This document shows, one piece after another, positions 44,397-57,500 of a stretch of DNA of 64,000 bases. A model generated the notes under the pieces. It was given only the letters and a program-made list of their open reading frames with translations. It ran no database searches and was not told the DNA's origin. The stretch's first letter is position 1. Each line of letters starts with the position of its first letter. The translations under genes were made by a program, and so were the position numbers. This DNA comes from Ctenosaura bakeri (Eukaryota > Chordata > Lepidosauria > Squamata > Iguanidae): assembly GCA_948474755.1 (NCBI GenBank), contig CAOLHI010000923.1, positions 124,001-188,000 on the forward strand. Direction: 5' to 3'.

Positions 44397-47300
44397 CTGC
44401 AAACATCAGGTGCGCCGTCAGTACGTCGGGGCCTAAATTTTATTTTATTCCTGACCAAAGTAAACCCCAATGAATCCACTATATCTACCTCCATGTCCGC
44501 TCACCATTCAGCAATTGATTGAACGGATCGAATACAGCTGGGAGTAACCAATTCCCTGCAAGGTCACATGCATTTATGTTTCTGTCTTGCATAAATTTTG
44601 CATAAATAATCCATGCATATAGGCTGAAATTGGCCACTGGCCACGAAAGCTCCTGCTGTCCTAAATCCGGTAGTCTTTCAGGTATCACAAGATTCTTGGT
44701 TGATTTGGTAGCAAATTGTGGTAAAACCAACCAAGAGCCCTGTGATGTCTGAAAGACTGCCAGATTTGGGATAGCAAGATTGTTGTTTTTTTATCCCTGA
44801 AAAAGGAATCTAGATTAATTCTCCTCCCTTTTGGGGTTTTAAATCCATCATGGGAAACGTTTCCACCCACCTGCTGCCCCAAGTGGGAAAAGCACCCATG
44901 GTTCTCCGACCCAAATGGTTCCCAGACACAGCCCAGGAATGTGCCCAGATGACTTGCCCTTTGCAGACTTTTTGTTCAAATGCAACAAAACAACACATTT
45001 GGTGCAACTCCGAAAAAGACGATGCAAAAAGCAGAGCTTGGCTGCATGAAAAGCAGAGCTTAAGGGGGAAAGAAATCCATTTTGGGAGGCACCCGCTCCC
45101 AGATGCTCCCATTCTGGAAGGTGTTGTTCCCCACCCCTTTTCCAAAAAGGAACTTTTCTGACCTCTGGCCAAAGAAAGGACGAAGGAGGGGGCAGAACTA
45201 GCTGGGGAATTCAGCGCAAGCTACTCCAGCAGAGATTAAGAGATCTCTCTAGTATTTACTCCACTGGTTATTTTTGTCCAAGTGGTGCATGCGAGGCCAG
45301 CTCGCAAATCACGTGCAGGCACGAGTGCGAGTCTCACGGACTGGCCAATACCGATCAGAAGAATTCGCCGGGTGCTACGGCCTGGTCCATGCGGTGGAAC
45401 GGCAGCGAATTCTGACAGATAGACACCCCTTATAGTCAGAGCCCCTTCAGGACTAAAGGCTTGGTAGTAATGAGTGACAAATAATTAATTACTTGCCATG
45501 AATTATTTTCCTTCCTGAACCAACTAAGACAAAACTAAGTGATCTGACAGCTACAACTCAGCAAAGGAGCATCTTTACTCCCTTGAGAGGAAATGTAACT
45601 TTTTAGGTGCCGTGTTATCATTCTGTGGGCGTGAACGGAAGCGGTGGAGGAGGAAGATCACACAGCTCCCGTGCTGGCTCACGGCCCTGCGGAAGGAAAG
45701 ATATTCAGATTGTTTTTCTAAAGGAACTAATCGTAGTTATTTAGTTACTTCTGAAAAAACAGGAAAGAGGTGTTTTCAAAACGTGTTTAAAACCCTGTAA
45801 CTCTTGATGGTTACATCTCTGTGTTTGTGAGAGAGAGACCAACGGAAAGGAAGCCACTCTGCACTTGCTCAGAGAAAGCACAGCTCCTTTTAAAAGAACT
45901 TCCAAAATTGATCCCAGTTCATTGTTACTTACCATTATAGTCTCCTATTTCTGCTCAAAATAAGGCCTGTGTACGAAAAGGCCAAAAGAATGGACAGAAA
46001 CATATCCCCACCTACCTATTTACACTGTTTGTAAGAATCCTCCTTTTACTCCCCGTCCACAATAATTTATAAAATGAAAGAAAATGGAAATATACCAGGC
46101 CAAAATTACAGATCACATGGTCTTTTCCAAAAGCACCAAGAGATTGCCGAAAGCCGCATATGCAAAATGCACTCTGCTCATGCTCAGAGGCACGCCTGCG
46201 ACTCACCTTTCCGGGGCTGGCAAGAGACCCTTTATTAATATCCGCGTTCAGCCCACACTGGGTGCAAGCAACGTCCACGAACCCCAGCTTTGCGACACAA
46301 CCACCCGGCCAAAATCTCTCCCTCGCCAAAGGGGACAAATTACGTAAGGCAGAAGGGGCGACGGAGGCCTCGTAGCCGCCGCCACCACCGCCACGGACAC
46401 GTGTCCTGTCCCGTGGCACTCCCAACCAGATGGCGGGGGGCACGTGGGCGCCCCCCTCCCTCCCTCCCTCCCCACCGGACGGCCCGAGGTCTGATTGTTC
46501 AGCCGGCCGTGAGGATTAAAACTCCTGCTTGCTAAGCCAGCCATAGATCCGTCCCACCCTTCTCGGTTAAATGTCCTCTCTTCTTTTCTGGACCCACAAA
46601 ACATGGGTGTCGCTCCTCCGCTCTCACCCACCCCCCAAAACCCAGTGAATTCCTAGAATTTTTGGGCCTTTCTCTACCCTGGACCTTTGGGAAGCCAAGA
46701 CTGTTTGGGCACCTTATGCAACCCAAAAACATAAAAGTGGAGCTAAAACAACAGGTGAAATTTGGAGATCCACAGGTTTCCTCGGCACCACCGCTTAGTT
46801 TTCTGGATGCCCAGATTGATGAAGCGTTCTGGAGCACTCAGAAGCTGGCACAGTTGGGTGAGATTTTTGTCGCCCCTCTCCAAAAAAACCCCACACCTGT
46901 AGGTTGAGATTTGAGGTTTCGTTCCCATGCACTGAAGCGGCTGGCCTTGTCGCTCTGGGTCCCATTTTGGAGAATGGTGGGGTAGCAATCACAAAAATAA
47001 TAGTTTAAATTAATAAATAAATAATGGGGGGATATAAACATTAAAGCACTTGCTGGCATCGCTGGCTTCAACCTGCTTCCCCCTTTCAGGTGGGTTGGAT
47101 TGCAAAACCCATCATCCAGCAGCCTCCCTGCAGTTATCAAGGGACAATGGGAGTTGCAGTCGACCCACCCAGAGAGTAGGAGGATGAGGGAAGGATGCCG
47201 GATTTAACATTCCCGTTTCACTTCTCTGCACTGGGAAAAAAGATGACTCAGAGCATGTCAAGAGTGCATTTGGTTCCCGTCTGAAAAAATAAAGCTAAAC

Positions 47301-50011
47301 TTCACTACTTACAAAAAAATAACAATAACAATATCTATAATAATAACTCCAACTGGTAAAAGGCCCGATATAAATAAAATAATAATAATAATTATAGTGA
47401 TTAACAGCCCCTTCTTTTTACTCGTTCGGTTTGCTGGCTAAAACCTTTTTATTCAGGCAGGCTTTTAAAACAGAAAGTTTTTAAAGAACGAGAGGTTGCT
47501 GTTTTGTTGTTTTTAAGAACTTTTTTTATCTTTTTTAAAAATTGCATTTTGTTCTTTTACTGGAGCGTAATTAGCACCATACGTAGTTTACTTTGTTTTA
47601 TTTCAGTATCCACTTGCAGGTTTTTAATTGTTCATTTAGATTGTAGGCTGCCTTGAGTCCCAGTTTTGGAGAAAACGCAGAGTATCAATAAATAATGATG
47701 ATGGCGGTGGTGATGATGTCATCGTCTGGCAGTGGCGGCCGCTGGATGCCATGTCAGTTGGGTGGTGAATCCATTCCAGGTTTTCACTAGCTTTGAAGGA
47801 CCTCTCCGTGGTGCTGAATCTTCTAATGGTTCGCTTTCAGGACCTCGGACAGCTCCTCCAAGGCAAGGAAGAAGACCCAGAATGGATTTCCCACTCCACT
47901 GACCTGGCACCTACCAGCCAAAATGGGTTTCTGGGACCGCTCCCTGTCATGGTCCTGGTAGCCAGCCAAGCCCAACCAGTCCTTCCCTTATGTGGGCAAA
48001 GAGTGCCCATGGTACACCGCCATTGCTCTTGGCACTCCAAACTGGGCATCCAATTCTGTCTGAATTGTCCCCTCCCCAATTTCAAAAATGAGACAGAGGC
48101 CCAGAGTGGCTGTGACCTTCCTTTCTCCTTCACAGCTCCATCCCTCGCCCCTCTCAGACACCCAGGTTTGTGGCATCTTTCGGAAACAATCTCCATTCCC
48201 CACCCTCCCTGGTGGTCTCCATGCCAGTCCCAGGGGCACCTTTACTAAAGCCAAGGATGTCCCAGCCCTATTCCAGAGGCCTCCCTGACTCTCTCGGTCT
48301 ATTACCCCTGTCTGAGCAAGATGGTGACTCTTGGAGTTGCCTAAATGGCCACCTGAAGCCCGTGTGCACTTGCCATGAAGAGCAAAAATCTCTCTCTGCC
48401 AGTCTTCAGACACTGCAACAGGAGGGGACAGGAGAAAACTCCAGATATTTGCAAATATCTGTTGCAGGACACAGGCCTGTGCGTGGCTCTTGGATATGGT
48501 GGACAAATGCACCATTTAGTGGTTGTTTACATTCACGCTGGGCAACTTGGAGAGGTCTTGGGCCATTTTTCCACCCTGGGGAATCTCTGGTGGCTTCCAA
48601 AATTTCTCGGGAGAGATGGAATGGGCCAGAACGCCGCCCTTGTTTTTGAAAAACAGGTCTTTGAGGTTATTAAATAGACCTCTGGGCCCTATTTAAAGGG
48701 GAAAATGTTGCTCCAGAATAGGAAATCCTGCAATGGGGAAATTTGTGGGACTGAGAAAAGAGTCTCCAGGGCAGCACATAGACCCCAGGCCTCACCCAAG
48801 GTGGGAAAAGCAATACGATAATTTTCCTTATTTTTGCAATTGCAAAGGAAATGCAGCCTCCCCCAAAATGGAGCATCAGAGCCAACACAGGCCTCTGAGA
48901 GTCGGAGGCGTTGCTATGGGCAATTTGGAAAGGAAAAAGGGCATTGCTACCCCCTTCACGGACAGTCCTCCCTCCCCAAACCTGTGCCAAAAGTCTTGGG
49001 TTCCTTCTCCCAGCCTCTGACCTCTTCCTGCCAAGGAACGGTCAGTCCTCAGGCGGGCAGAATAAGAGTAAACGTGTTCGTTGTTTTCCTTCCAAGAAAT
49101 GGAAAAAAACCAGCAGGTCATTGGTGGGGGGGGAGTTGAATGAAAGTGGCACGAAAGGAACAAAACGAAGAGCAGTTTTAGCCTTGTCAGGGTGGCAATG
49201 CCAAGAGTATGCCCCAAATTCCACCCAGAGAAGGGGCATCTGTGCCGGGGAAGCCCACAGAGGTCCACAAGAGACCCTAATTCCGGGGAGGGAAAGGAGG
49301 GAAGTCTTGGCTGGCTGTGGCACCTTGGCAGGGCCTTGGCACAGCACCTTGGCACCAGGGGAAGGCCTTTTTCCTTCTTTTGCTTTGCTTTTGAGATTCA
49401 AATGCTAAAAAAAAAATAATAATGCTAGGAGAGAAAAGGCATTTTCCCAAAGGGATTCCAGACCTGGCAAGCTGAGATGCTTTGCGTATTACCGGAATCG
49501 TTTTTTGCAAAGTTATTTTTCTTTCCACTCTTGAGCCCTGGTGCTTTGCAGGGAAAGAGTGCCTCTGAGCATGCACAGAGGGTTCTCCATTTGCGGGCGA
49601 AAAGGGGGCGGGGGCAGCCTTGGGGGTCTTCATGCCTCCCCCTTTCTCTCCAAACGCGCCTCCGGCGGAGCGCGCCAAGGGGAGCCGGGTGGAGTCTAAT
49701 GGGGAAGCAGGCGACCCCTCCACATCTTTTCCCACCATCCCTTGCAGTTCTAGGGCAGAACAATAGAGGGGAGACCGAGGAGGGAGGGGGGATGATGACT
49801 CCAACGCGAAGGGAGCCCCACATCCCGGTCCAAAAGGGCTCTGGGTGGCCGCGCGCGCCTTTACGCAGAGGGAAGGAGACGCGCGCTAAGAGAAGGGGAG
49901 AAACCTCCCTTTAGGGGGAGACCCCCTTTCTCGCAGCCCCCCAAAGCTTGGAAGCAAGGAAGGAGAGGGACCCAGGGACCCCCTCCCAGGCCCCGATCCC
50001 GGCCCCCTTAC
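44397..50011. other. Probable ALDOC intron 1
   Basis: 5.6 kb without coding exons. It holds a foldback element (44660-44770), a GC-rich stretch at 46230-46500 with a (CCCT)n tract, a small inverted repeat at about 47095-47170 (CCCATCATCC / GACAATGGGAGTTGCAGTC), AT-rich sequence at 47280-47700 and low-complexity unique DNA. I see nothing else. Confidence 0.5.
44660..44770. mobile_element. Foldback element
   Basis: AGTCTTTCAGGTATCACAAG and TTCTTGGTTG on the left are inverted as CAACCAAGAG and CTGTGATGTCTGAAAGACTG on the right, with a loop of about 25 nt. Confidence 0.75.
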
Positions 50012-50105
50012 CCGCCGCCGCTTCTCTTCTCCCGGGTCTGTCTCCTCCGAGCGCGCAGCTGGCAGTGCGGACGGCGCCTGGCTCGCTCCGGGTGTAAAAT
50101 CGGCT
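50012..50105 (-). other. ALDOC: Probable ALDOC non-coding exon 1 and promoter
   Basis: A strong donor (GGCGG followed by GTAAGG) ends a CpG-rich exon at 50012. Upstream at about 50140-50156 is a GC box (GGGGTGGGGGCGGAGC read on the plus strand). ALDOC needs a 5'UTR exon spliced to 44396, and this is the best minus-strand candidate. The start near 50105 is a guess. Confidence 0.5.
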
Positions 50106-50884
50106 TCTGGTGCCGCAGAGCTACGTGACTCGGGCTGGATGGGGTGGGGGCGGAGCTACCTTGCTGGGGCCACGCCCCCTCCTTCCCCCCCCCAGCATCC
50201 CTCCCTCCCTCCTCCACAGTCTAGAGGCTTCCACAAAGGACAGCAGCCCAGCCCTCCCCATTTCCACTCCTCCTCTCCCGAAATCCTTGCGGCCCGAGAG
50301 CGTCTCTGAGCGCGTGCAGAGTGCCCTCTCTCAAGGTAACCTATCCCGCGCCCACCTCCCTGGAGTCCAGGAAGGAGAACATTTTAACCTGATCCAGGTG
50401 GGGAGGATGCTCTGGAAGAAGGGCCCAGGAGGAGGAAAGAGGGGTCCCCTTTCTGCAAGGCTGCCTCTCCCACCCTGCAGTTCTGGGTCAGCCTCCTTTC
50501 GATCTCCTTTGTAAATCTTAAATTGTACTCTGCACATGCTCAGAGAGAACGCAGGGCTCAAGTCTGGCCTGGGGAAAGGGCCTCTCTCACAGGCAGAAGC
50601 CCCAAAAGTCCACCACCCCCAGCACTCAGAATCCAGTCCCCCTTTTCTCAAACCAAGGAATGCTTTTTTGGAAACTGGTCCCCAGGCCCACCTCTCCTGG
50701 CCTCCTTTCGCCCTCGGTGATAGAAAGCCACCTCCTACTTGGGTCGCCAAAGTAAGTCGCTAGTCCTCATGATGGTGAATAAAATTTTGGGCTAAATAGG
50801 AGACATGCCGAGTCAGAGCTCTGAGAATCCTCCCAAGAATGTCAACTCCGATCGATACAAGGAGAGCATCTAAATCAGGCCCCA

Positions 50885-51340
50885 TCCAGAATAAGCCTGT
50901 GTCCGGTTTTGGGCACCACGTTTCAGGAAGGAAATGGACAAGCTGGAATACGTCCAGAGGAAGGTGATCAAAAAGGTAGAAGGTCTGGACACCTTCTGAG
51001 GAATGACTTAAGGAGCTGGGTGTGTTCAGCCTGGAGAAGAGAAAGTTAAGAGGTGACATTATGGCAGTGTCTAAATATTTGAAGGGTTGCCGCAAGCTCG
51101 TTTTCTGCTGCTCCAGAGACTAGGACGTGGAGCACTGGCCGCAAACTACAGGAAGGGAGATTCTGCCTCAACATTAGGAGGAAATTCCTGGTAGCAAGAG
51201 CAGCTGGAGGGTGGAATCTGCTGCCGCCTGAGTGGAGCGTGGTGGAGTCTCCTTTGGGGGCTTTTAAAGAAAAGGCTGGACGGCTGTCTGTTGGGAGCCC
51301 TTTTGCTGTGTCTTCCTTCCCGCATGGCAGAAAGCCCGCC
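50885..51340 (+). mobile_element. CR1 LINE fragment, 3' part
   Basis: TTTTGGGCACCACGTTTCAG, GACAAGCTGGAATACGTCCA and TTTTCTGCTGCTCCAGAGAC. It is more diverged than the copies in UNC119. Confidence 0.85.
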
Positions 51341-51344
51341 AGCT

Positions 51345-51443
51345 ATAGAATCATAGAAATGTAGAGTCGGAAGAGACCCCAGGGGCCATCCAGTCCAACC
51401 CCCTTCAGCCATGCAGGAACACCCTCAAAGCACTCCCGACAGA
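51345..51443 (-). mobile_element. CR1 LINE 3' end, tail to tail with the previous copy
   Basis: GAATCATAGAAATGTAGAGT, CAGTCCAACCCCCTTCAGCC, CAAAGCACTCCCGACAGATG. Confidence 0.88.
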
Positions 51444-51444
51444 T

Positions 51445-51640
51445 GTGATCCTTTGAAACCCTACTCAGCCGTGGAAACCCACTGGGGGGGGGCTTTAGGC
51501 AAGTCACACTCTCTCAGCCTCAGGGGAAGACTATAGCAACCCCCCCCCGAACAAATCTAGCCGAGAAAACTCTGTGTTGGGCTGTCTTGCGGTCGCCTTA
51601 AGTCAGAAACAACTTGGAAGTTACACAACATAAAAAGAGG
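51445..51640 (+). repeat. tRNA-derived SINE body
   Basis: AGCCGTGGAAACCCACTGGG, AGTCACACTCTCTCAGCCTC and the tail AAGTCAGAAACAACTTGGAA. Confidence 0.8.
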
Positions 51641-52584
51641 AATCCTGTGTTATACGGATGGACTGACCCCACCAAGGGGGTCACGGCTGAGATGTAAATC
51701 TTGAGTGTGCATTAAATGATCGTTTGCACCTAAGTCGGTGGAGTTAATAAGCCGGCAGTCTCGCTCCGTCCTCACGTAGGACACGTTGTGATGGTCCACC
51801 CGAAGGTCACGGGGGGCCGTGGATAAACCCAGCCAGGTGATTCCTCTCATCCAGGAAGGATCAGGGCTTAACGGGGAAGGTTTATTCCACCCAGAAACAC
51901 ACCGGCCCAAGTAGTCCAGCTTCTCCCCCATTCACTCTCCAAGACAGGTCGACTCCTCGCAAGGAGAGAACCGAGATCGGATTCCGGGCCGTTCCGCCTC
52001 ATCCAGCCCATTAGTGAACCCAGGACCGCTTAAGCAACCCCGGCACAATGTATTATGTATGAGTGGGTGAGGATGGCCCTGTTAAAAGCCGTACAGACAG
52101 ATGGCGGCTGCGATGATGCAGCAATAAAAGGCCAGCGAGACCCTTTTATAGAGAAAAATCCACTCCCCGCTGTTCCTTTTTTTCTTCTTCTGGCGTATTA
52201 CTCAGCACAAACTCTTTCCATGCACCAATGGCTCCGAAAATAGCTTCTGACAGCCTCAAGCGTGTTAGAGGATCTCTGTTCTTTTTAGTTTGGAGCCATG
52301 CAGGCTTTTGGGTTACACCGAGCTCTGTGGCACAGCTCGGTTAGAAGGAGAGCTCTGCCAAAGAGATTTGTGGTCCTAGAAATTTTTAAGGTATTTTTCT
52401 TCCAGGCTGTGGAACTCCCCGCCACAGGAACTTGGGTTGGTTCCCTCCTGGTTGTCCTTCCGCCTGCAAGAAAAAGTGTTTATATTCAGATTGCTGTGCT
52501 TTAAACAAGGTGGCAACGCGCTTTGTGTCTGTTGTGGCTTTAAACTGTGTTTAAATCTGGGCTTGTTGTTAAAAAAAAGTATTG

Positions 52585-52672
52585 ATGGCCATTTGTTGGG
52601 AATGCTTTGAGCGGGGGGCTGGACTGGATGGCCCCTTGGGGTCTCTTCCAACTCTAGGATTCTCGGGATTTT
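52585..52672 (+). mobile_element. CR1 LINE 3' end
   Basis: GGCTGGACTGGATGGCCCCT followed by GGGGTCTCTTCCAACTCTAG. Confidence 0.82.
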
Positions 52673-52984
52673 TTTAAAAAAGCTTTTACCCTCTTCTCCA
52701 TCCCCAGGAGCTCAGTTAAGCACCGTTTTCATTGCTGTCGGGACGCCGGAGGCCGAGGGGAGCTTTGGACACCAGCCAAGAGAATGAAGCACATCTGTTG
52801 TGGCAGAGAGGAGAATTCAGCCGAGGCTTTTGTTGCGATGGCTTTCGAAGCTTCTAGGCCTTGCGGTTGCAGAGCCTGTTGGAAGGGCGTACGCGGGCAG
52901 CGCCTGCCGAACCCGACAAAGAAAGACGCCTGGTTTTGGGGAGAAAGTCCAAGCGCTGCCTTTTTTCCAGCACCAGACTGCGAC

Positions 52985-53095
52985 TCCCCTGGGAGGCCAG
53001 GGTTTGCATCTCTGCTGGGCCAGGGAAACCCACTCCCTGGGTTACCTGGGGCGAGTCACACTCTCTCAGCCTCAGGCAAACCTGCAGATAAAGGA
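52985..53095 (+). repeat. SINE body fragment
   Basis: GGGAAACCCACTCCCTGGGT and GAGTCACACTCTCTCAGCCT. It lacks the usual tail. Confidence 0.65.
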
Positions 53096-54017
53096 ACTCC
53101 CAGGAGACGGCTGCCGTGGGTCAGGGTCCTCTTAACACCGTGCCAAAACAGGCCTGAGAATCGGTTCTTTTCGCGAGTCACGGATCCCTCCCTGCCATGC
53201 CGTCGTCCTCCTCCTTTGTGTTCCCTGGTTGTGCGCCTTCCGTCGCCCTCCCAGCGGCATTGCTGGAGCGCATAACCCATCGCCTCGGGCCTGTTCCGTT
53301 CAGGTCCTCGGCCTCCTTTCTCCCTCCTGAGAGGAGACGGTGCCGGGTCCCTCCCCTCTTCCCCTGCCGCCCTTCAGCGTCCTCCCTTCCGGATGACCTA
53401 GCTTTGTGTTCTTCTGGGTGGGGAGACAGCTTGCCTGATCCTCTCCCCCCACCCCAACAGTGGCCTAGATTTCCCCCGGCCGTCTCCTCGCATCCCCATT
53501 CAGAGCCGCCTTCTCGGAACGGGGCCTCGCGCTTTGCAATTTGTGGGGTGCAACCTCACCCCTTCCTTTTATTTATGGATAGACTTCTGTTGCCTTTTCC
53601 AAAATCCATTCCCATCGAACTCTCCCAGTGGGACCTTTTGTGTCCTGTGAAATTGTTTACAGTTTTGCATTTGGATTCTTCCCCCCGCCAAAATCTGCAA
53701 CCTCTGGAATTGTTCCAAATTGACACAGTCTTTGTGCTTGTTTTTTTTTTACTGTGCTTCTGCCGGTTAGGGCAGACGACAGGGTTGGAATGAAGGGGTT
53801 GATGAGGCAGAAGCCTGATCTGGAAAAAAATTAAAAATCAACCAGCCCCGTTCCTGACTCCGCAAGACCCAATAGTCCTCAACCAGCCTACCCAGCAGTG
53901 AGAGATGATGCTTAATTTGGAAAGGGCTGGGCCTTTTCCAACACCGCACTCCGTGGAAGTAGGATAATGGGTTCAGAGAAACTTGGTTCAGAGCACCTGA
54001 ATCCCCTACAGGGACTG

Positions 54018-54175
54018 GATCCACCCTGATCGTGGAAGCTAAGCAGGGTCAGCCCTGGTTAGTCCTTGGATGGGGGACCACCAAGGAATGCCGGGTCCTG
54101 GAGGCTCTACTTCAGAGGTGGCCAAACCACCCTCGGAAACTCATGGGGTCGACAAGCAACTTGGAGACACATAAG
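54018..54175 (+). repeat. 5S-rRNA-derived SINE
   Basis: 54020-54107 follows 5S rRNA closely: CGTGGAAGCTAAGCAGGGTC, CCTGGTTAGTCCTTGGATGG, GGAATGCCGGGTCCTG. These cover the internal promoter region. The body then continues (TTCAGAGGTGGCCAAACCAC, TCATGGGGTC). Not a functional 5S gene, as it lacks the full stem and terminator. Confidence 0.8.
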
Positions 54176-54374
54176 AGAATCTGAAGACTAGCCTTCCCTA
54201 ATTTGGAGACGCTGGATTGCATCCTCCATCGTTCCCTGCGCTGGAGGGGGGATTTTGGAAATTGTTCTCCAAAAAAAGAAGTTTTCCCCAAGTTTTGCTC
54301 TGGATGCAAACCCACCCCCGTGCACAAAAAAGAAGAGGAGGCCAGGCTTTGCAAGAGACAACATACACAACTAT

Positions 54375-54380
54375 TTACTT
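54375..54380 (-). terminator. SPAG5: Possible SPAG5 polyadenylation signal (AGTAAA variant)
   Basis: AGTAAA on the minus strand about 95 nt after the stop. A canonical AATAAA was not seen nearby. Confidence 0.3.
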
Positions 54381-54473
54381 TAAATACACACAGACGGGGC
54401 CCCAAAAGGGACCCCCCTCTTTCAACCCACGTCCAGGAGACCCCCACCCACCCCAGCTCTCCCACTGGCTCTT

Positions 54474-54545
54474 TCAGGCGAGGAGTTCCAGGAGACGGCG
54501 TACTTCGGGGGCGGCAGACACGTCCGGGGGCAAGGCGGAGAGTGC
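54474..54545 (-). CDS. SPAG5: SPAG5 last coding exon with stop
   Basis: 72 nt encoding ALSALPPDVSAAPEVRRLLE and LLA, then TGA at 54474-54476. The acceptor is CCCCTCCAG. The short tail is assigned by phase only and is the least certain SPAG5 exon. Confidence 0.7.
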   Translation of the reverse strand, partial: ALSALPPDVSAAPEVRRLLELLA

Positions 54546-57500
54546 CTGGAGGGGGGGCGGAGAGGACAAAGAGGGGTCAGGAGGACACAGACCTTGCCTC
54601 AGAGCTGGACGGGCAGCGGACACCCGAGGGTCCCTCGGAGCGGGGACAGGAGGGTGTTGCAGCCTTAAAATCTAATATTTATCTATTTCTGCAGCCTTGA
54701 AATACAATATTTATTAATTTTGGTAGAAGATGCAAGCAAAACGTAACCCACAACGGCAGAAAGAACAAGAGAAAAAGAAAATATGCATAAAAATATGCAT
54801 GCAAAACTAAAACTACCACTAAACTTGAGCTAAACTGAGACTAAAACACAACACATCCCATTATCAAAAGATTCGTGTTATTCAGGGGCCCATTGAAGAG
54901 AGAGCTATGAGGTGCATGGAACCTTCTTCCCTTAAAAGAGACTAAGCACTGCCGGCAGGGGGGCAACGTGCCAGTGTTTGCCGCCCCTCGAGGCTCTGCC
55001 GCCCGAGGCGGCCATCTCGTCCTGCCCAACGGTAGGGCCGGCCTTAACGACCCCAGGACTCGGCTCACCTCCTTCATCTCCGCCTCCGTCTTTTCGTGTC
55101 TCCTTAGCGCCTGTTTTGCCTGGCTGAGCTGGGCTTCGAGGCTCCGCACCTGGAAAAAGGTGGGAAGAGGGAGGGATGGAGGTCAGAGGCAAACAGGGAG
55201 GAGGAGAGGGGCCCGTTTTGGCACGAGAGAGCATTCTCAACGGGGGCTGGGAGTTGCGGACGACCGTCAAGCTCCATAAAATGGGTAGAAAAGCTGATCC
55301 TCTCCCCACATTTTTGCAATAACAATAACATGCAATTGCAATAATGTGCGTTGCCACTTGGCATCCTTCATCCAAAATCTTGGGTATCAGGAGCATTTTG
55401 GATTTCAGGATATTTGCATGTGCATCACGAGAATATATCTTGCCGATGGGATGCAAGTCTAAAGACAAAATCCTTTTATGTTTCACGAACACCTCATGCA
55501 TATAGTCTGGAGTTAATTTTATACAATGATAATTAATGATATTTTTGCACAAAACAAACTTCATGCGTGCCGAACCGTCGGAAAGCAAAGGGGACGCTCT
55601 CTCAGCCGCCCGTTTCGGAGCGTGTCGGATTAGGGACGTTCAACTTGTATTTCTAATAAACGTTATTTCCAGTAACATCTCCCATTACTTTTAATTACAT
55701 ATTAATAGTTGTCCTCCTATACATCCCGTCTTTTTCCCGGTACTGCGGCTCGAGTTGGCTTATGAGAATTAAACAAGTAGATACAAAGGTAGGGAAACTA
55801 TAAGTGACCAACCTGCCGACAGAACTAAAACTATTCCAAAGGTATGGCAAGAAAAGATTTAAGAGCTGCGGATCTCCTGGAAGGCTCCGTTCCCACATGG
55901 ATATGCGTGAGGCTTACAACACCCCTGCGAGGTAGTCCTCACCTGGCACAGGTACTTGGTCAGGACTTCCGCCCGCTCGTCATCCTTGTGCAAAAGGAGC
56001 TCTTGCAGCTTCCCTACCTGAAAAAGGGGACAGCAAGGAGGCTGAATTTTAAATATTATTAAAAATAATAATTTCCTCTTGCAATTTCTGAATCCTGTTA
56101 AGGGTCCATACAGTTTTTTGGGGGGGAAATTCCAAATAAAAAGCTGTTGAGAGGTACAGAGAGCCCTTCGTGTCCACAGATCCATCCAACCACGGCTTGG
56201 AAATATTTTGGAAAACCCCATAACCCCAAAAGCAAACTTCGATTTACTACACCCTTGTACAAAATGGGACCTGAGCATCCACGAATTGGGGGTATCCAGT
56301 GGGGGGACCTGGAACGAAACCCTAGCGGATACCAAGGGTCCCCCCTGCATTTTGGGGAAACGATGGATAAAAGAAACTCGCTTGGATGGATAAACCTGGA
56401 AGCGTCCAAGGTGCCCGATTGCAGATCCCAAACACAAAGCAAATGGGGAGCCCCGAGCTAGCCGGCTGCAAAAAAAAGGAGACCCCCCCCCAAATACCGA
56501 ACCCGATCCGCCCTGCCCTGCAGCCACGTTCCCGCACCTCCTGCCTCAGCCAGATCTTCTCCTGGACCGAATCCGTGTCGGACGGCTTCGTCCCCCGAAG
56601 CTCTTCCCAAAGGGCGGACGCCTCCGTCTCTGACTTCTGGAGGGCGTACTTCAGCTGGGAGACCTCCTCCCGCAGCGTCTGGGAATTTTGGGGGGAGAAG
56701 GAAAGAAGGGGAGAAGGTTGGATCAGAGGGACAGAACCAGAGGGGGTTCCCAAAGGTTATCCATCCAGCCCAGGAAACGTTGCAATGAAAAACGTCCCTG
56801 AAAGGCGGGCCACCCCACTTCGCTTTTAAAGCCTCCGAGAAAAGAGACTCCATCGTCCAAATTTATAGGTTTAAGTTCAGCCAGGAGGCAGCATTGGGGG
56901 AAGAAAGAAGAGAAGGAGAAGGTGGGCGCCTCATTTTGTTAAAATTTGGTTTCCACGGGGCATTTATTTGCCAGCTGGGGACCAGAGCATGGTTGCAAAG
57001 CGTCGAAATGTGGAACCGAGCCCTTTTCCAGTTTGCAAATAAATTTTGGCTGCCAAAATAATTCACTGTTTTAATAGGAGTTTCTATAACTTCCCAGGGA
57101 AAGGGGGAGGTACGGTGGGAGTGGAAGCAATAGAAGCAGAAGGAGGAAATTTTAGGGTTAGGAAAGACCCCCGAGGGCCATCTAGGAATGCAAAAAGGGA
57201 ACCAGCCAGCCAGCCATTGGGATCTCGGTCTTGGAATACATTAAATTTATTTATAATAAATTAAAGCACCACCCACCCACCCACAGACAGGGTCCCCCCT
57301 TGGCACGGGGAGGCGAAACGGGGGCCGGGGGTCCCATGGAAACCTACCGCCACTTCCCTGCTCTGGTCGCTCAGCGTCCGGAGCCGCTCGTCCTGCTGCC
57401 GCATCAGCTTCTGCAGCTCTTTTTCGTTCTTTGGGGCAGAGAGAGAGAGAGAGAGAGGTGGGAGGCTGAGAGAGTGTTCACCGCGGCTTTTCCGAGATTA

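Larger units (their letters stand above)
50106..54355. other. ALDOC-SPAG5 intergenic stretch
   Basis: Contains CR1 copies in both orientations, two SINEs, a 5S-derived SINE and unique sequence at 51640-52560 and 53100-53990 in which no conserved exon was recognised. Confidence 0.6.

Noticed and set aside
54020..54107. Functional 5S rRNA gene
   Set aside because: Only the 5S-like head of a SINE, with substitutions and no complete 5S structure.
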